Shown: positions 9,424 through 19,027 of the stretch, piece by piece | Layout of the letters: each line of letters starts with the position of its first letter | Position numbering within the stretch: the first letter of the stretch is position 1 | Assembly (NCBI GenBank): GCA_035443825.1 | Contig: DAOMNN010000004.1 | Location: 16,463 to 80,462, forward strand | Length of the DNA: 64,000 nucleotides | Source: DAOMNN01 sp035443825 | GTDB lineage: Bacteria; Pseudomonadota; Gammaproteobacteria; Burkholderiales; Rhodocyclaceae | Reading direction: 5' to 3' | Notes under the pieces: generated by a model | Databases searched by the model: none | What the model saw: only the letters and a program-made list of their open reading frames with translations | What the model was told of the DNA's origin: nothing | Program-made: the position numbers and the translations under genes

Positions 9424-11139
9424 ATGCAGAACAAAAAACTCCCGATCCGGAAGATCGTCAGCTACCTGAACGACGACGAGGCGGAAGGTGGTGGCTTCTG
9501 GTTGCCGAACATTCAACGCCCCTTCGTGTGGAGTGAAGAGCAGATTGCGCGACTGTTCGATTCGATCATGCGCGAGTACCCGATCAGCACGTTGCTGGTG
9601 TGGAAGACCAAGGAGGCGGTGAAGCACCGCAAGTTCATCGACAACTACCGGCGCGACATCAAGCTGACCGATTTCTATGTGCCGGACAATACGCGCTCGA
9701 AGATGATGGTGCTCGATGGGCAGCAGCGCCTGCAAAGCCTTTTCATCGGTCTGCGCGGCAGCTATGAGGGGCGCGAGATGTATTTCGACGTACTCAGTGG
9801 CGGCGCGGCGGCGGCACCGGAGGACATCCGCTTCCGCTTTGCCTTCAAGGCGGCGAATCCAGGTTGGCCCTGGGTGCGGTTCAAGGATCTCGTTTTCCAG
9901 AACAACAAGTTGCCGGGCGAGATGGCGGATGCACTCACGCAGAATGCCCCTGAACCGCTGTCACAAGACGCCTTCCGCACCGTTAGCCGAAATGTCGAGC
10001 GGGTACGGCAGGAGTTTGTGACGGACGACAACATCACCTTCCAGGAGCTGGATGGCATCGACAACCCGGATGCCTACCGCGTGGATGACATCGTCGAGAT
10101 CTTCATCCGCGCCAACTCCGGCGGCACCAAGCTGGGCAAGTCGGACCTGTTGTTCTCGTTGCTGACTTCGAGCTGGGACGAAGCCGATGGGGAAATGGAA
10201 GCGCTGCTGGAGGATCTCAACCAAGGGGGATTCGATTTCGATCGCGACTTCGTGCTGAAGTCCTGCCTGACGATACTGGGCAGGGGCGCGCGCTACGAGG
10301 TGGGCAAGTTCCGCGACGGCAAGACCAAGGAAGAGATCATCGCCAAGTGGGACGAACTGGCCGAAGCGATCAAGGCGGTGCGGGATCTGCTGGTTGCCAA
10401 GACCTACATCCGTTCCGACCGGGCGATGCCATCCTATTTGGCGTTGATCCCGCTCATCTACTACCGCTTCCACTACCCGGCGAAGTTCGCGCTCAATCGG
10501 GACATGGCGGCCTACCTGCTGCGGGTGCTGGTGACGGGGGTGTTCGGTGGCAGCCCGGACAACCTGATCGACAAGCTGGTGCGCAACATCCAGGAGCAAC
10601 AGGATTTCGTGCTTTCGGAGATCTATGGTGTGATCCGTGCGGAAGGGCGCAGCCTGGAAATTACGCCGGCGGTGATCTTCGACCAATACTACGGGTCGAG
10701 GACGATCCACCTCTTCTTCAACCTCTGGTATCGGGACTTCGACTATTCGCCCGCATTGGATGCAAACGGCCCACAGGTGGATCACATCTTCCCGCAGAGC
10801 CTGCTGAAGACCGTGAAGGACATCAACCCGGAGAGCGGCAAGCGCAACATCCTGCACTACCGTGCTGAGCACCGTGACCAGATCGCCAACTGCATGCTGC
10901 TGACGGCCGATGAGAATGGGTTCGCGGGCAAGTGCGACACGCCGCCGGTACAGTGGTTTGACCGTTCCCGATTCGTCACGGATGAGGAGCACAAGCGCTA
11001 TCTGCAGATGCACCTGATTCCAGAGGACCCAGCATTGTGGGCGCTGGAACGCTACGACGACTTCATCGCCGCCCGCAGGGCACTGATCAAGGATAAGTTC
11101 GCCTACATGCTGCGCAAGGACCAAGAGGTGCTGGCGTGA
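9424..11139 (+). CDS. DUF262 / DUF1524 (HNH-type) protein, GmrSD-like
   Basis: 571 residues. The N-terminal DUF262 domain shows LPNIQRPFVWSEEQI and the hallmark DGQQRL at 98-103. The C-terminus has VDHIFPQSLL with H454, the histidine-metal motif of the DUF1524 HNH nuclease domain, followed by an asparagine-rich helix (RDQIANCMLL). DUF262 plus DUF1524 is the arrangement of GmrSD-type type IV restriction enzymes, where DUF262 couples NTP hydrolysis to DNA cleavage of modified DNA. Here it follows the methyltransferase by 17 bases, so it may be the effector nuclease of the module or an independent restriction enzyme carried with it. Confidence 0.85.
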   Translation: MQNKKLPIRKIVSYLNDDEAEGGGFWLPNIQRPFVWSEEQIARLFDSIMREYPISTLLVWKTKEAVKHRKFIDNYRRDIKLTDFYVPDNTRSKMMVLDGQQRLQSLFIGLRGSYEGREMYFDVLSGGAAAAPEDIRFRFAFKAANPGWPWVRFKDLVFQNNKLPGEMADALTQNAPEPLSQDAFRTVSRNVERVRQEFVTDDNITFQELDGIDNPDAYRVDDIVEIFIRANSGGTKLGKSDLLFSLLTSSWDEADGEMEALLEDLNQGGFDFDRDFVLKSCLTILGRGARYEVGKFRDGKTKEEIIAKWDELAEAIKAVRDLLVAKTYIRSDRAMPSYLALIPLIYYRFHYPAKFALNRDMAAYLLRVLVTGVFGGSPDNLIDKLVRNIQEQQDFVLSEIYGVIRAEGRSLEITPAVIFDQYYGSRTIHLFFNLWYRDFDYSPALDANGPQVDHIFPQSLLKTVKDINPESGKRNILHYRAEHRDQIANCMLLTADENGFAGKCDTPPVQWFDRSRFVTDEEHKRYLQMHLIPEDPALWALERYDDFIAARRALIKDKFAYMLRKDQEVLA

Positions 11140-11197
11140 GCAGTGCAGTGCGAGGAGTCTGTTGCTTTTTGAGGCAGCTGGCAGGGAGGGTGGTGGT

Positions 11198-12676
11198 ATG
11201 ACTCAGGCGGATAAGGCGGATATGGCTGATGCGATCAGCGGTGACACTGCCTTCGACGTCTTTGCGTCCGATAGCCCTGTTGCGCACAAACAGAAAGCCC
11301 TCAAAGCCTTGATGCGGGAGAAGCTGATTCCCAAACAGGCGGATGACGCGCGTTTCAAGGCGGGGTTGGCGCAGCTGACGCAGGTGGCGGTGGACCGCAC
11401 GGAAGAACCGGAAACCCGTCTGCTGGCAATTGCCTGCGTGGTTCATGCCGCGCAGATGGTGAAGCGGCTGCAGCCGAATCTGCAGCCGTGGCTGGCGCCC
11501 GCAATGGGGGAGGACTTCCCGCCATTGCAATTGCTGAAGGAGGCTGACGATCGGCTGAACGTTGCGCGTGCCTTGGCGCTGGCGGACGGTACCTGGTTGG
11601 CCGCGTATCTTGCGGATGCGATTGCATACGAGGAGACCGGCGAGAAGGCACGCGAGGAGTTGATTGCTGCCTTACTGGCGCGCAGTGAAACGCTGGCTGA
11701 GCTGTTTGGGCGTGTGGCGCAGGCTATGGCCGGGGTCAGACCCGAAACCGAGAAGCCGGGCGATTCCATCGGCCGCCGGCAAGCGCGGACGCTGTCAGCC
11801 CTGCGTGCATTGATTCCGACATCCGAGCTGGAAGCGGGTGATGAGTTGGGTAAGGCGCTGCATGCGCTGGTGAGCTTGCCGCTGCGGGCGGTTGGCCGGC
11901 CGAAGGAAGAGAAGGTCCAGCATGAACTGGCGGAAGAGGTGGTGTTGCTGACGCACGAGATCGTGCGGTCGCGCTTCTCGGTGGCGACCGATCCGGCGGT
12001 TTTCCAGGCGGTGGCCTACTGCCGGCAGATGCTGGGCGGCAGTACCTGGCCGGACGCGCTTCAGGGCGCCCTGTCTTTGTTGGTCAAGGATGTGAGGGAG
12101 GCGCTGATTCTGCTGGGTCGGCAAGGCGTGCGTGACCAAGGTCTCTTGGAGCAGCTCGACATGCTGTGCAACTATCCACTCCGGGCGCGCGCGATAGCGA
12201 AGGAGATTGCGGAACGGCATCCGGAGCTGGATGAGGACACCCGGCAATGGCTCATCCATGGCCGCGTTGTCGCCAAGCGTGAGGCCAGCAGTACCGCGCT
12301 GGAGGCGGCGGCGCGCGAGGCGGATGTGGCAATCGGGCTGGCGCTGAATGCGGCCAGGGAAGCCCGGCAGGCGGTTGCGGGCGTGAAGGAACCGGTGATC
12401 TCGGTGCTCGATATCTACGAGCAGAGCCTGGTGAGCGTTACGCAGGATTGCTTCCAGCGTTTCGAAGGGTTGCTGTTGCAGATGGACCAGGTTGCCCAGC
12501 AGCGGAGCCTTGCGTTGTACGGGGAGGTTGGGCAGGAGGTCGATTTTGCACCGAAGTATTTTCAGGCGGTGGGTGAGGTGGCGCGCCAGAAGGTTGTCAT
12601 CCGCCAACCGGCCGTGGTGCGCATACGTAAGGATGGAACGGCGGGCGACGTGGTGTTGAAGGGATTGGTCGAATAA
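11198..12676 (+). CDS. Helical protein with GrpE-like C-terminus, candidate co-chaperone
   Basis: 492 residues from the ATG at 11198, chosen because GGAGGG lies ~8 nt upstream. Residues 1-~370 are helical and leucine/alanine-rich with no family I recognise. The last ~90 residues have a coiled-coil-like helix (VLDIYEQSLVSVTQDCFQRFEGLL) and then a short beta-type tail (FAPKYFQAV... VVIRQPAVVRIR... VVLKGLVE) that resembles the GrpE helix-plus-beta-domain ending. The next gene encodes an Hsp70-like ATPase, and GrpE is the Hsp70 nucleotide-exchange factor, so a partner role is plausible. The resemblance is by eye and weak; a structural comparison would settle it. Confidence 0.5.
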   Translation: MTQADKADMADAISGDTAFDVFASDSPVAHKQKALKALMREKLIPKQADDARFKAGLAQLTQVAVDRTEEPETRLLAIACVVHAAQMVKRLQPNLQPWLAPAMGEDFPPLQLLKEADDRLNVARALALADGTWLAAYLADAIAYEETGEKAREELIAALLARSETLAELFGRVAQAMAGVRPETEKPGDSIGRRQARTLSALRALIPTSELEAGDELGKALHALVSLPLRAVGRPKEEKVQHELAEEVVLLTHEIVRSRFSVATDPAVFQAVAYCRQMLGGSTWPDALQGALSLLVKDVREALILLGRQGVRDQGLLEQLDMLCNYPLRARAIAKEIAERHPELDEDTRQWLIHGRVVAKREASSTALEAAAREADVAIGLALNAAREARQAVAGVKEPVISVLDIYEQSLVSVTQDCFQRFEGLLLQMDQVAQQRSLALYGEVGQEVDFAPKYFQAVGEVARQKVVIRQPAVVRIRKDGTAGDVVLKGLVE

Positions 12677-12702
12677 CTCAGAACGAAGTTGGGGAGGGGC
12701 AG

Positions 12703-14445
12703 GTGAATCCGGAGATTGCCAGGTTTCTGCTGGAGAGCTTGATCGAGCGTATCGATCGCAATGCCATCGGCACGATTTCGTCTGCAGAGCGTGAGGCGCT
12801 GGGGGTCGCCTTGGGTCTGCTGCGCGGAGGGGCCGCCGGCCCAACCCCGAAACCCCCTGAGACACAGACTCCCATGCCGCCAAGTCCGCCGCCTCTTGCC
12901 GGGGGGGCAACCGTTTCCGCGCCAACTCCTCAGGAGGAGGCGCCTGTTCTAGAGTTGCCGGAAACGCCTCAGCCGCAGGTCGCACTGGTCACGGATGCGT
13001 TGGACAGGAGCACGCCTGACGACCCCGATGTGCTGCTTTGCCTGGACTTTGGGACGGCCATGTCCAAGGCGTTTGCGCAATCGGACGATGGTCAGCCGTT
13101 CGAGCTCGAACTGGGCGCTCAAGCCGGAGGTGAAGGCTATGCAGTGCCGTCGTCGGTTTTCATCACTGATGGCGGCAAGGTGCTATTCGGTTTCGATGCT
13201 GTGGATGCGAGTCAGGAGCTGTCTGACTCCAACCGGGCTCGATTGGATTCGATCAAGAGTTGGCTGAGTCAGCGCTCGGACGGAAATCTTGATGCTTACC
13301 CGTTGCGCGCCGAAATGAATCCGACCCAGGTCAAGCTGACCGAAGGCGATCTGATCCGGATCTATCTCGCGTACTTGACCGATCTGGCGGTGTCGCAGGT
13401 CCAGACCTGGTCGGTGGAAGACACGAAAGGCCCACTCTCTCGATATGTGCGTCGGCGGTTTGCGCATCCGTGCTGGCCGTCATCGGCGCAGAAGTCGTGG
13501 GCGGACCGTTTGATGCGCCACTGGATGGCCGAGGCCCAGATTCTTGCCGACACGTTTCACGGTCGGTGGGAGGGCGGCCTCGATGTGGCGGAAGTTAAAG
13601 ATGCTGTCGATCAGGTGCGTGCCTTGGAGCGGCGACCGGAGTATCTGATCGCCGACGGTGTGCCCGAGCCCGTGGCCGTGGCGGCCGGTGCGCTCGTCGA
13701 CGGCGAGGACAAGCGTCTTCCTTTCATGGTGATCGACGTAGGCGCGGGTACGACCGATTTCGGGCTCTTCCTGCTTCGCGAGGATGAGCAGCGCGAAATC
13801 ACGCGTGTGTTTCAGGTGCCGGGATCGATCAAGGCCCTGATGCAGGCAGGCGATCGGATTGACATGATGCTGAAGAAGTTCATTCTGGATGCCCAGGGTG
13901 TCGACCTGACCGAGCCTCACGGCCGACTTGTGGCAGCCGATCTGAGCCGTCGAATTCGTGGGTTGAAGGAGCGCTTGTTTGCCGACACCTCGGTCCAGTA
14001 TGTGCTTAGCGACGGTACGCTCGGGAAGATTGAACTCGATGATTTCATGGCGTCGCGGCCGGTCAGGGAGTTTTCCGAGCGTGTCGATCAAGGTTTCCGG
14101 GACGTGCTGGAGGGGTTGCACGACACCTGGATCAACTACCTGACCAAGACCGACCTCACGGTGATCCTCACCGGTGGCGGCGCAAGCCTGCCGATGATGC
14201 GCGCACTGGCTGAGGGCTGGGTGGAAGTGCGTGGAAAGCGGATTGCGCGCAAGGTAGTCAATCCGCTGCCGAGCTGGATTCGTGACGATAGTCCGGATCT
14301 GGAACCCGTTTATCCGCAGCTGGCCGTGGCGATTGGCGGCGCGGCGCATGAGTTGCCCGAAACGGTCGATGGCCCTGAAGCTTTCGCGGGCGGTGGAGGT
14401 CGAGCCGCCTACGAGGTCGGGAATCTTCAAGTGAGTGGGGCATAA
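12703..14445 (+). CDS. Hsp70/actin-fold ATPase
   Basis: 580 residues from a GTG at 12703 preceded by GGGGAGGGG. Residues ~45-105 are a proline-rich, low-complexity linker. The ATPase fold follows: phosphate-1 loop LDFGT (D115-T118), phosphate-2 loop DVGAGTTD (345-352) and adenosine motif TGGGAS (from ~490). These are the three hallmarks of the Hsp70/actin/hexokinase superfamily. It lacks a recognisable Hsp70 substrate-binding domain, so it is not a housekeeping DnaK. Position between the GrpE-like gene and the DUF499 ATPase suggests it assembles or regulates the complex. The function is inferred. Confidence 0.8.
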   Translation: MNPEIARFLLESLIERIDRNAIGTISSAEREALGVALGLLRGGAAGPTPKPPETQTPMPPSPPPLAGGATVSAPTPQEEAPVLELPETPQPQVALVTDALDRSTPDDPDVLLCLDFGTAMSKAFAQSDDGQPFELELGAQAGGEGYAVPSSVFITDGGKVLFGFDAVDASQELSDSNRARLDSIKSWLSQRSDGNLDAYPLRAEMNPTQVKLTEGDLIRIYLAYLTDLAVSQVQTWSVEDTKGPLSRYVRRRFAHPCWPSSAQKSWADRLMRHWMAEAQILADTFHGRWEGGLDVAEVKDAVDQVRALERRPEYLIADGVPEPVAVAAGALVDGEDKRLPFMVIDVGAGTTDFGLFLLREDEQREITRVFQVPGSIKALMQAGDRIDMMLKKFILDAQGVDLTEPHGRLVAADLSRRIRGLKERLFADTSVQYVLSDGTLGKIELDDFMASRPVREFSERVDQGFRDVLEGLHDTWINYLTKTDLTVILTGGGASLPMMRALAEGWVEVRGKRIARKVVNPLPSWIRDDSPDLEPVYPQLAVAIGGAAHELPETVDGPEAFAGGGGRAAYEVGNLQVSGA

Positions 14446-14525
14446 CCCATTTTGAACATCGAATGATCGCGGTATCGAAGTTGCCGAAGCTGTGAGTTTC
14501 GGTCGCTTCATGGGAGATGAAAGGG

Positions 14526-17360
14526 ATGAGTTTGAAACCGTGGCGTGAGATCGCCGTTCCGCACGAGGACGTGCTCAAGGGCACATTCCAGCAGGCCGAG
14601 TTCGCGGCTGATCTGTCTCGCGTGCATCTGGGTACCGCGACCGCCGAGTATCAGGATCCGTCGCTGTTCTTCCAGCGCACGTTCATTACGGAAGGCATGC
14701 GCCTGCTGCTGGATTCAGTGGTTCGGCGTCTGAGTGGGCGTGGCGGCGATCCGGTCATTCAGCTGCAGACCGCCTTTGGCGGCGGCAAGACGCACACGAT
14801 GTTGGCCGTGTACCACTTGGCCAAAGGCGAAGTGACGGCGTCGAACATGCCGGGGATTCCATCGATACTTAATGCGGCTGGTGTCGTGGAGATGCCGCGG
14901 GCGCGCATCGCGGTGCTCGATGGCATTCGCTTGTCGCCCAACCAGCCGATTCAGCGCGACGGGCAGGCGGTGCGCACGATCTGGGGTGAGCTGGCGTGGC
15001 AGTTGGGTGGTGCCGAAGGCTACGGGATGGTGCGCGAGGCGGACGAGTCCGGCACCTCACCGGGCAAGGGCGTGCTGGCGGACCTGCTCGGACGCTTTGC
15101 GCCTTGCGTGATTCTGATCGACGAGTTGGTCGCGTATATCCGCCAGTTCGAGGAAGGCAAGACGCTGTCCGGCGGATCATTCGATTCCAACCTGAGCTTT
15201 ATTCAGGCGCTGACCGAGGCGCTGAAGGCGGTGCCGACGGCGGTATTGCTGGCCTCGCTGCCCGAGTCCGACAAGGAAGCTGGCAGCCAGCGCGGGGTGA
15301 AGGCGCTGGCGACGCTGTCGCATTACTTCGGCCGGGTGCAGGCGCTGTGGAAGCCGGTGTCGTCCGAAGAAGCTTTCGAGATCGTGCGCCGCCGTCTGTT
15401 CTCAGACATCAACGACAAGCTCGGTGCGGAGGCAGTGTGCCGTGCGTTTGCCGATTTCTACATCGCCAACGCCGCGGACATGCCGCACGAAACCCAGGAG
15501 GCGCGCTACTTCGAGCGCCTGATGCATGCCTATCCGATCCATCCCGAGGTCTTCGTGCGCCTGTACGAAGACTGGTCTTCGCTCGACAGCTTTCAGCGTA
15601 CCCGCGGCGTGCTGAAGCTGATGGCGAAGATCATTCACCGGCTGTGGAAGGACAACAATTCCGACCTGCTGATCATGCCGGGGAGCCTGCCGCTGTACGA
15701 TGCGGACACCCGCAACGAGTCGATCTACTATCTGCCGCAGGGTTGGGATCCGGTACTGGAGCGCGACATCGACGGCGAGCGGGCTGAGACGACGGATCTG
15801 GAAAGCTTGGATACCCGCTTGGGTAGCGTACAGGCGTGTCGGCGCACGGCGCGGACGATATTCCTGGGCAGCGCACCGACCACGGCGAGCCAGATGGTGC
15901 GAGGCATCGAACTGGAGCGGGTGCTACTGGGTGTCGCGCAACCAGGGCAGCAATTGGGGGTGTTCAAGGATGCGCTGCGTCGCTTGAATGACCGTTTGCA
16001 CTATCTCAACTCCGGCAACAATCGATTCTGGTTCGACACGCGTCCGAACCTGCGCCGCGAGATGGAAGACCGCAAGCGGCGCTTTCAGGACAAGGACGAT
16101 GTGATTCCGGCGGTGCGCGACCGTGTGCAGCGAACCTTGGCGCAAGGCGTGTTCGGTGGCGTGCATGTGTTCACCGCCAGCGCCGACATTCCCGACGACT
16201 GGGCGCTGCGCCTGGTCGTGCTGCCGCCGACGGCCGGCTACAGCCGCAGCGGGGATCAGTCGGCGATCCGCAACGCCACCGAAATCCTCAAGCAACGTGG
16301 CGAGCAGCCACGCTTCAAGCAGAACCGGTTGATCTTCCTGGCCCCGGATGCGGACAGCGTGAGCCGCTTGAAGGACCAAGTGCGCTCCGTACTGGCTTGG
16401 CAATCGATTGTCGCCGACATCAAGGACCTGAAGCTCAACCTTGACCAGTACCAGGCCCGCCAGGCCAGCCGCAGCCTGGATGACGCCAACGAGGCCCTGC
16501 GCGGGATGGTGAAGGAAACATACCGCTGGTTGCTGGCTCCGGCGCAGTTTGCCGAGCGCGGTAAGGGTTTGTCGGAACTGCAATGGGAGCCGTTTCAGAT
16601 CAATACCGGCGCACAGAACCTGACTCAAGAGGTTGAGCGCGTGCTGCGTGAGAACGAGCTGCTGATCACCGAGTGGGCGCCCATCCACCTGCACAATCTG
16701 CTGAAAGCATGGTTCTGGAAGGACGGCCACGCCGAGGCCAACGCGTTGAACGTGTGGCAGCAAACCTGCCAGCAACTGTACTTGCCGCGCTTGCGCGACG
16801 ACGGAGTGTTCCACAACACGCTGGCAGCGGGCGCAGAGAGCCGAGATTTTTTTGGTGTCGCCCAAGGTAAGGACGGAGATCGTTACCTGGGCTTCAGTTT
16901 CGGCCGGCGTACGACACCGATCTTGGATACGTCGCTGATTCTGCTCGAGCCGGCTGCTGCTACCGCGTACGCAGAAGAGGAGCAGCACGCGCGCGAAGCA
17001 GTTCAGTCGCCAGGATCAGGGGGCGGAACCGTCGTTTATCCGACTGGCGGCGGGCGCGGTGATACGAAGACCGAAGACTCCGGACGTGGCGTCGGCCCGA
17101 TGGTAACAGCACCGCCACAGGACGGCGCAAAGCGAACGCATTTCTTCGGCACGATCGATCTCGATCCGGTCCTGGCGAAGAAGCAGTTCGCCGAGATCGT
17201 TGATGAAGTCGTATTGAACTTCACGGCAAAACCGGGGGTGAAGGTGCGGATCTCTATCGAGATCGATGCCGAGACTGACTCAGGATTCGACGATGGGTTG
17301 CAGCGGGCGGTGCGGGAAAACTGCGGTGTGTTGAAGTTCAAGAACGCCGAGTTTGACTGA
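14526..17360 (+). CDS. DUF499 P-loop ATPase
   Basis: 944 residues from the ATG at 14526. An ATG 9 bases earlier is in frame, but GGGAG sits at ideal spacing for the later one. The N-terminus (KPWREIAVPHEDVLKGTFQQAEFAADL) is the DUF499 opening. Walker A is FGGGKT (84-89) and Walker B VILIDE (195-200). The C-terminus (THFFGTIDLDP ... VLKFKNAEFD) is also family-typical. Residues ~845-880 are a glycine-rich linker. DUF499 ATPases recur with DUF1156 methyltransferases and SNF2 helicases in defence islands and are thought to be large NTP-driven sensors or translocases. The gene is complete. Confidence 0.88.
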   Translation: MSLKPWREIAVPHEDVLKGTFQQAEFAADLSRVHLGTATAEYQDPSLFFQRTFITEGMRLLLDSVVRRLSGRGGDPVIQLQTAFGGGKTHTMLAVYHLAKGEVTASNMPGIPSILNAAGVVEMPRARIAVLDGIRLSPNQPIQRDGQAVRTIWGELAWQLGGAEGYGMVREADESGTSPGKGVLADLLGRFAPCVILIDELVAYIRQFEEGKTLSGGSFDSNLSFIQALTEALKAVPTAVLLASLPESDKEAGSQRGVKALATLSHYFGRVQALWKPVSSEEAFEIVRRRLFSDINDKLGAEAVCRAFADFYIANAADMPHETQEARYFERLMHAYPIHPEVFVRLYEDWSSLDSFQRTRGVLKLMAKIIHRLWKDNNSDLLIMPGSLPLYDADTRNESIYYLPQGWDPVLERDIDGERAETTDLESLDTRLGSVQACRRTARTIFLGSAPTTASQMVRGIELERVLLGVAQPGQQLGVFKDALRRLNDRLHYLNSGNNRFWFDTRPNLRREMEDRKRRFQDKDDVIPAVRDRVQRTLAQGVFGGVHVFTASADIPDDWALRLVVLPPTAGYSRSGDQSAIRNATEILKQRGEQPRFKQNRLIFLAPDADSVSRLKDQVRSVLAWQSIVADIKDLKLNLDQYQARQASRSLDDANEALRGMVKETYRWLLAPAQFAERGKGLSELQWEPFQINTGAQNLTQEVERVLRENELLITEWAPIHLHNLLKAWFWKDGHAEANALNVWQQTCQQLYLPRLRDDGVFHNTLAAGAESRDFFGVAQGKDGDRYLGFSFGRRTTPILDTSLILLEPAAATAYAEEEQHAREAVQSPGSGGGTVVYPTGGGRGDTKTEDSGRGVGPMVTAPPQDGAKRTHFFGTIDLDPVLAKKQFAEIVDEVVLNFTAKPGVKVRISIEIDAETDSGFDDGLQRAVRENCGVLKFKNAEFD

Positions 17361-17372
17361 GGGAGTGAACAA

Positions 17373-17462
17373 GTGACTTCTGAGCCTGAACGGTTTCTGG
17401 CCCGTCAGGGTGCAGACTCATTAACTGCTCGGCGATGCCGCAAGAGATGGGGGTGTGCGTGA
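17373..17462 (+). CDS. Possible 29-residue peptide or remnant after the DUF499 gene
   Basis: A GTG at 17373 has GGGAG 7 nt upstream and opens a frame (MTSEPERFLARQG..., arginine-rich end) that stops at 17462, starting 12 bases after the DUF499 stop. It may be the beginning of a lost gene in the train. There is no further support. Confidence 0.25.
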   Translation: MTSEPERFLARQGADSLTARRCRKRWGCA

Positions 17463-17559
17463 GAGCCGCAAATCGACATTGGGTTGTCGGTTCGGTTGCA
17501 TCGCTTCTGTCCTTGAGCGGGTTGAAGCCGACTCACCTCATTCGATCAAGGAGCCTCGT

Positions 17560-18840
17560 TTGAAGAGCGCATTATTCGTCGACTTCGACAATGTTTATTC
17601 CGGGCTTCGGAAGCTCGACCAATCGATAGCAGATCAGTTTGCGCTCAAGCCGCAACGTTGGATGCAGTGGTTGGTCGAATCCTTGGCAGCGCCAGAGCAT
17701 GCGCCGCCGGGTGCGAGACGCCGAGTGCTGGTGCGCCGGTGCTATCTTAATCCCCAAGCGTTCCAGCGCTTTCGTCCGTCATTCAACCTTGCGGGATTCG
17801 AGATCATTGACTGTCCCGCCCTCACCGGCGAGGGCAAGACCAGCACCGATATCCACATGGTGCTCGACATCATTGATCTGCTGCAGCATGAAGCGCATTA
17901 CGACGAGTTCATCGTCTTCTCTGCTGATGCCGATTTCACGCCGGTCCTGCGCAAGCTGCGTCGCTGGGATCGGCGCACCACGGTGCTTGCCATCGGCTTC
18001 CCGTCGGCAGCCTATCGGGCTTCGGCGGATCTGCTGATTGATCAGGACGAGTTTGTTCGAGAGGTGCTTGGATTCCGGGACGCCGATGAACCTTCGTCAG
18101 ACTCCGAAGATAGCTCGGATGAGGGAGTTGTCGTTGAGCACGCTCTGGCACTCAAGTCGGTTGATACAGCCGTAGTAGAACCGGACTACGCGGGCGTCGT
18201 GCGTGCCGCCGTGGCGAGTATCCAACAACCACTTGCTTGCGCTCGACTGGCGCAGATGCTTATCGACCGGGACAACACGATCATCGAGGACTGGAAGGGT
18301 ACGGGTTCGTTTCGCAAGTTTCTCGAGTCTCTTGATCTCAAGCCGTTGAAGATCGATTGGAGCACAGCTGGCGGCCGCATTTTCGACCCGAGTCGAAAGG
18401 CCAGCGGGGGTAATCAGAGAAACGGTAAGTCGAGCGGAGCTTCGCTGGCGGAGTGGGGCAAGGATGCGGGTGTTTTTCCAGTCGCGAGCCAGACTCACGA
18501 CGTGACCGGGGCGCCGTTACTCACACCCGATACCTATCGGGCCCTCTTTCGTGCGATAGAGCAGGATGTCAGCGAGCAGTCATTCGAGTTGAACCAAACG
18601 GGCAAACGAGTGCGCGACCGGATGCGGGATGCCGGGCTGCCTGTTAGTAGGGCAGATGCAACTTGGGTGGTTCGCGGCCTGCTGTTGCGTGGGCATCAGT
18701 TCGGTAAGGGGCGTGATGATGCCGCCAACCTGTCTAAGGCACTGGCCGACAACGTGCGTGCCCTGTGTTTGCGTGAGCAGATGACGATCGACGCCCCCAC
18801 GGATGATGCGATCCGTCGTTGGCTTTCCGACGGGCTGTGA
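17560..18840 (+). CDS. NYN (LabA-like) protein with C-terminal winged-helix/LOTUS-like domains
   Basis: 426 residues from a TTG at 17560, chosen because AAGGAG is 6 nt upstream and the domain starts at once (KSALFVDFDN). The acidic set of a LabA-type NYN domain is visible: D8/D10, D97 and D103 (STDIHMVLDIID), and D123/D125 in SADADF. A positively charged and acidic linker leads to a winged-helix-like segment (~205-275, LAQMLIDRDNTII ... GSFRKFLESL) of the OST-HTH/LOTUS kind. A second helical repeat fills the C-terminus. NYN-LOTUS proteins are RNA-binding ribonuclease candidates. It follows DUF499 by 199 bases, so it may have its own promoter. Confidence 0.78.
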   Translation: MKSALFVDFDNVYSGLRKLDQSIADQFALKPQRWMQWLVESLAAPEHAPPGARRRVLVRRCYLNPQAFQRFRPSFNLAGFEIIDCPALTGEGKTSTDIHMVLDIIDLLQHEAHYDEFIVFSADADFTPVLRKLRRWDRRTTVLAIGFPSAAYRASADLLIDQDEFVREVLGFRDADEPSSDSEDSSDEGVVVEHALALKSVDTAVVEPDYAGVVRAAVASIQQPLACARLAQMLIDRDNTIIEDWKGTGSFRKFLESLDLKPLKIDWSTAGGRIFDPSRKASGGNQRNGKSSGASLAEWGKDAGVFPVASQTHDVTGAPLLTPDTYRALFRAIEQDVSEQSFELNQTGKRVRDRMRDAGLPVSRADATWVVRGLLLRGHQFGKGRDDAANLSKALADNVRALCLREQMTIDAPTDDAIRRWLSDGL

Positions 18841-19027
18841 GCTGAGGAGCAGCTTCAGCATCAGCAACTCTTAGCTTTGACGATTCCGATCGATCGGTAG
18901 TGTTTGATGAGGGGGCGTCTCCGCTGGGTGTGCGCATCCGGCGGTCCTTCTTCGCCCCAAAAACCTGCGCCAGTCGCTATACCCGACTCAACCCAGAGTC
19001 TGCGCGACACCAATAACGACATTGCGG

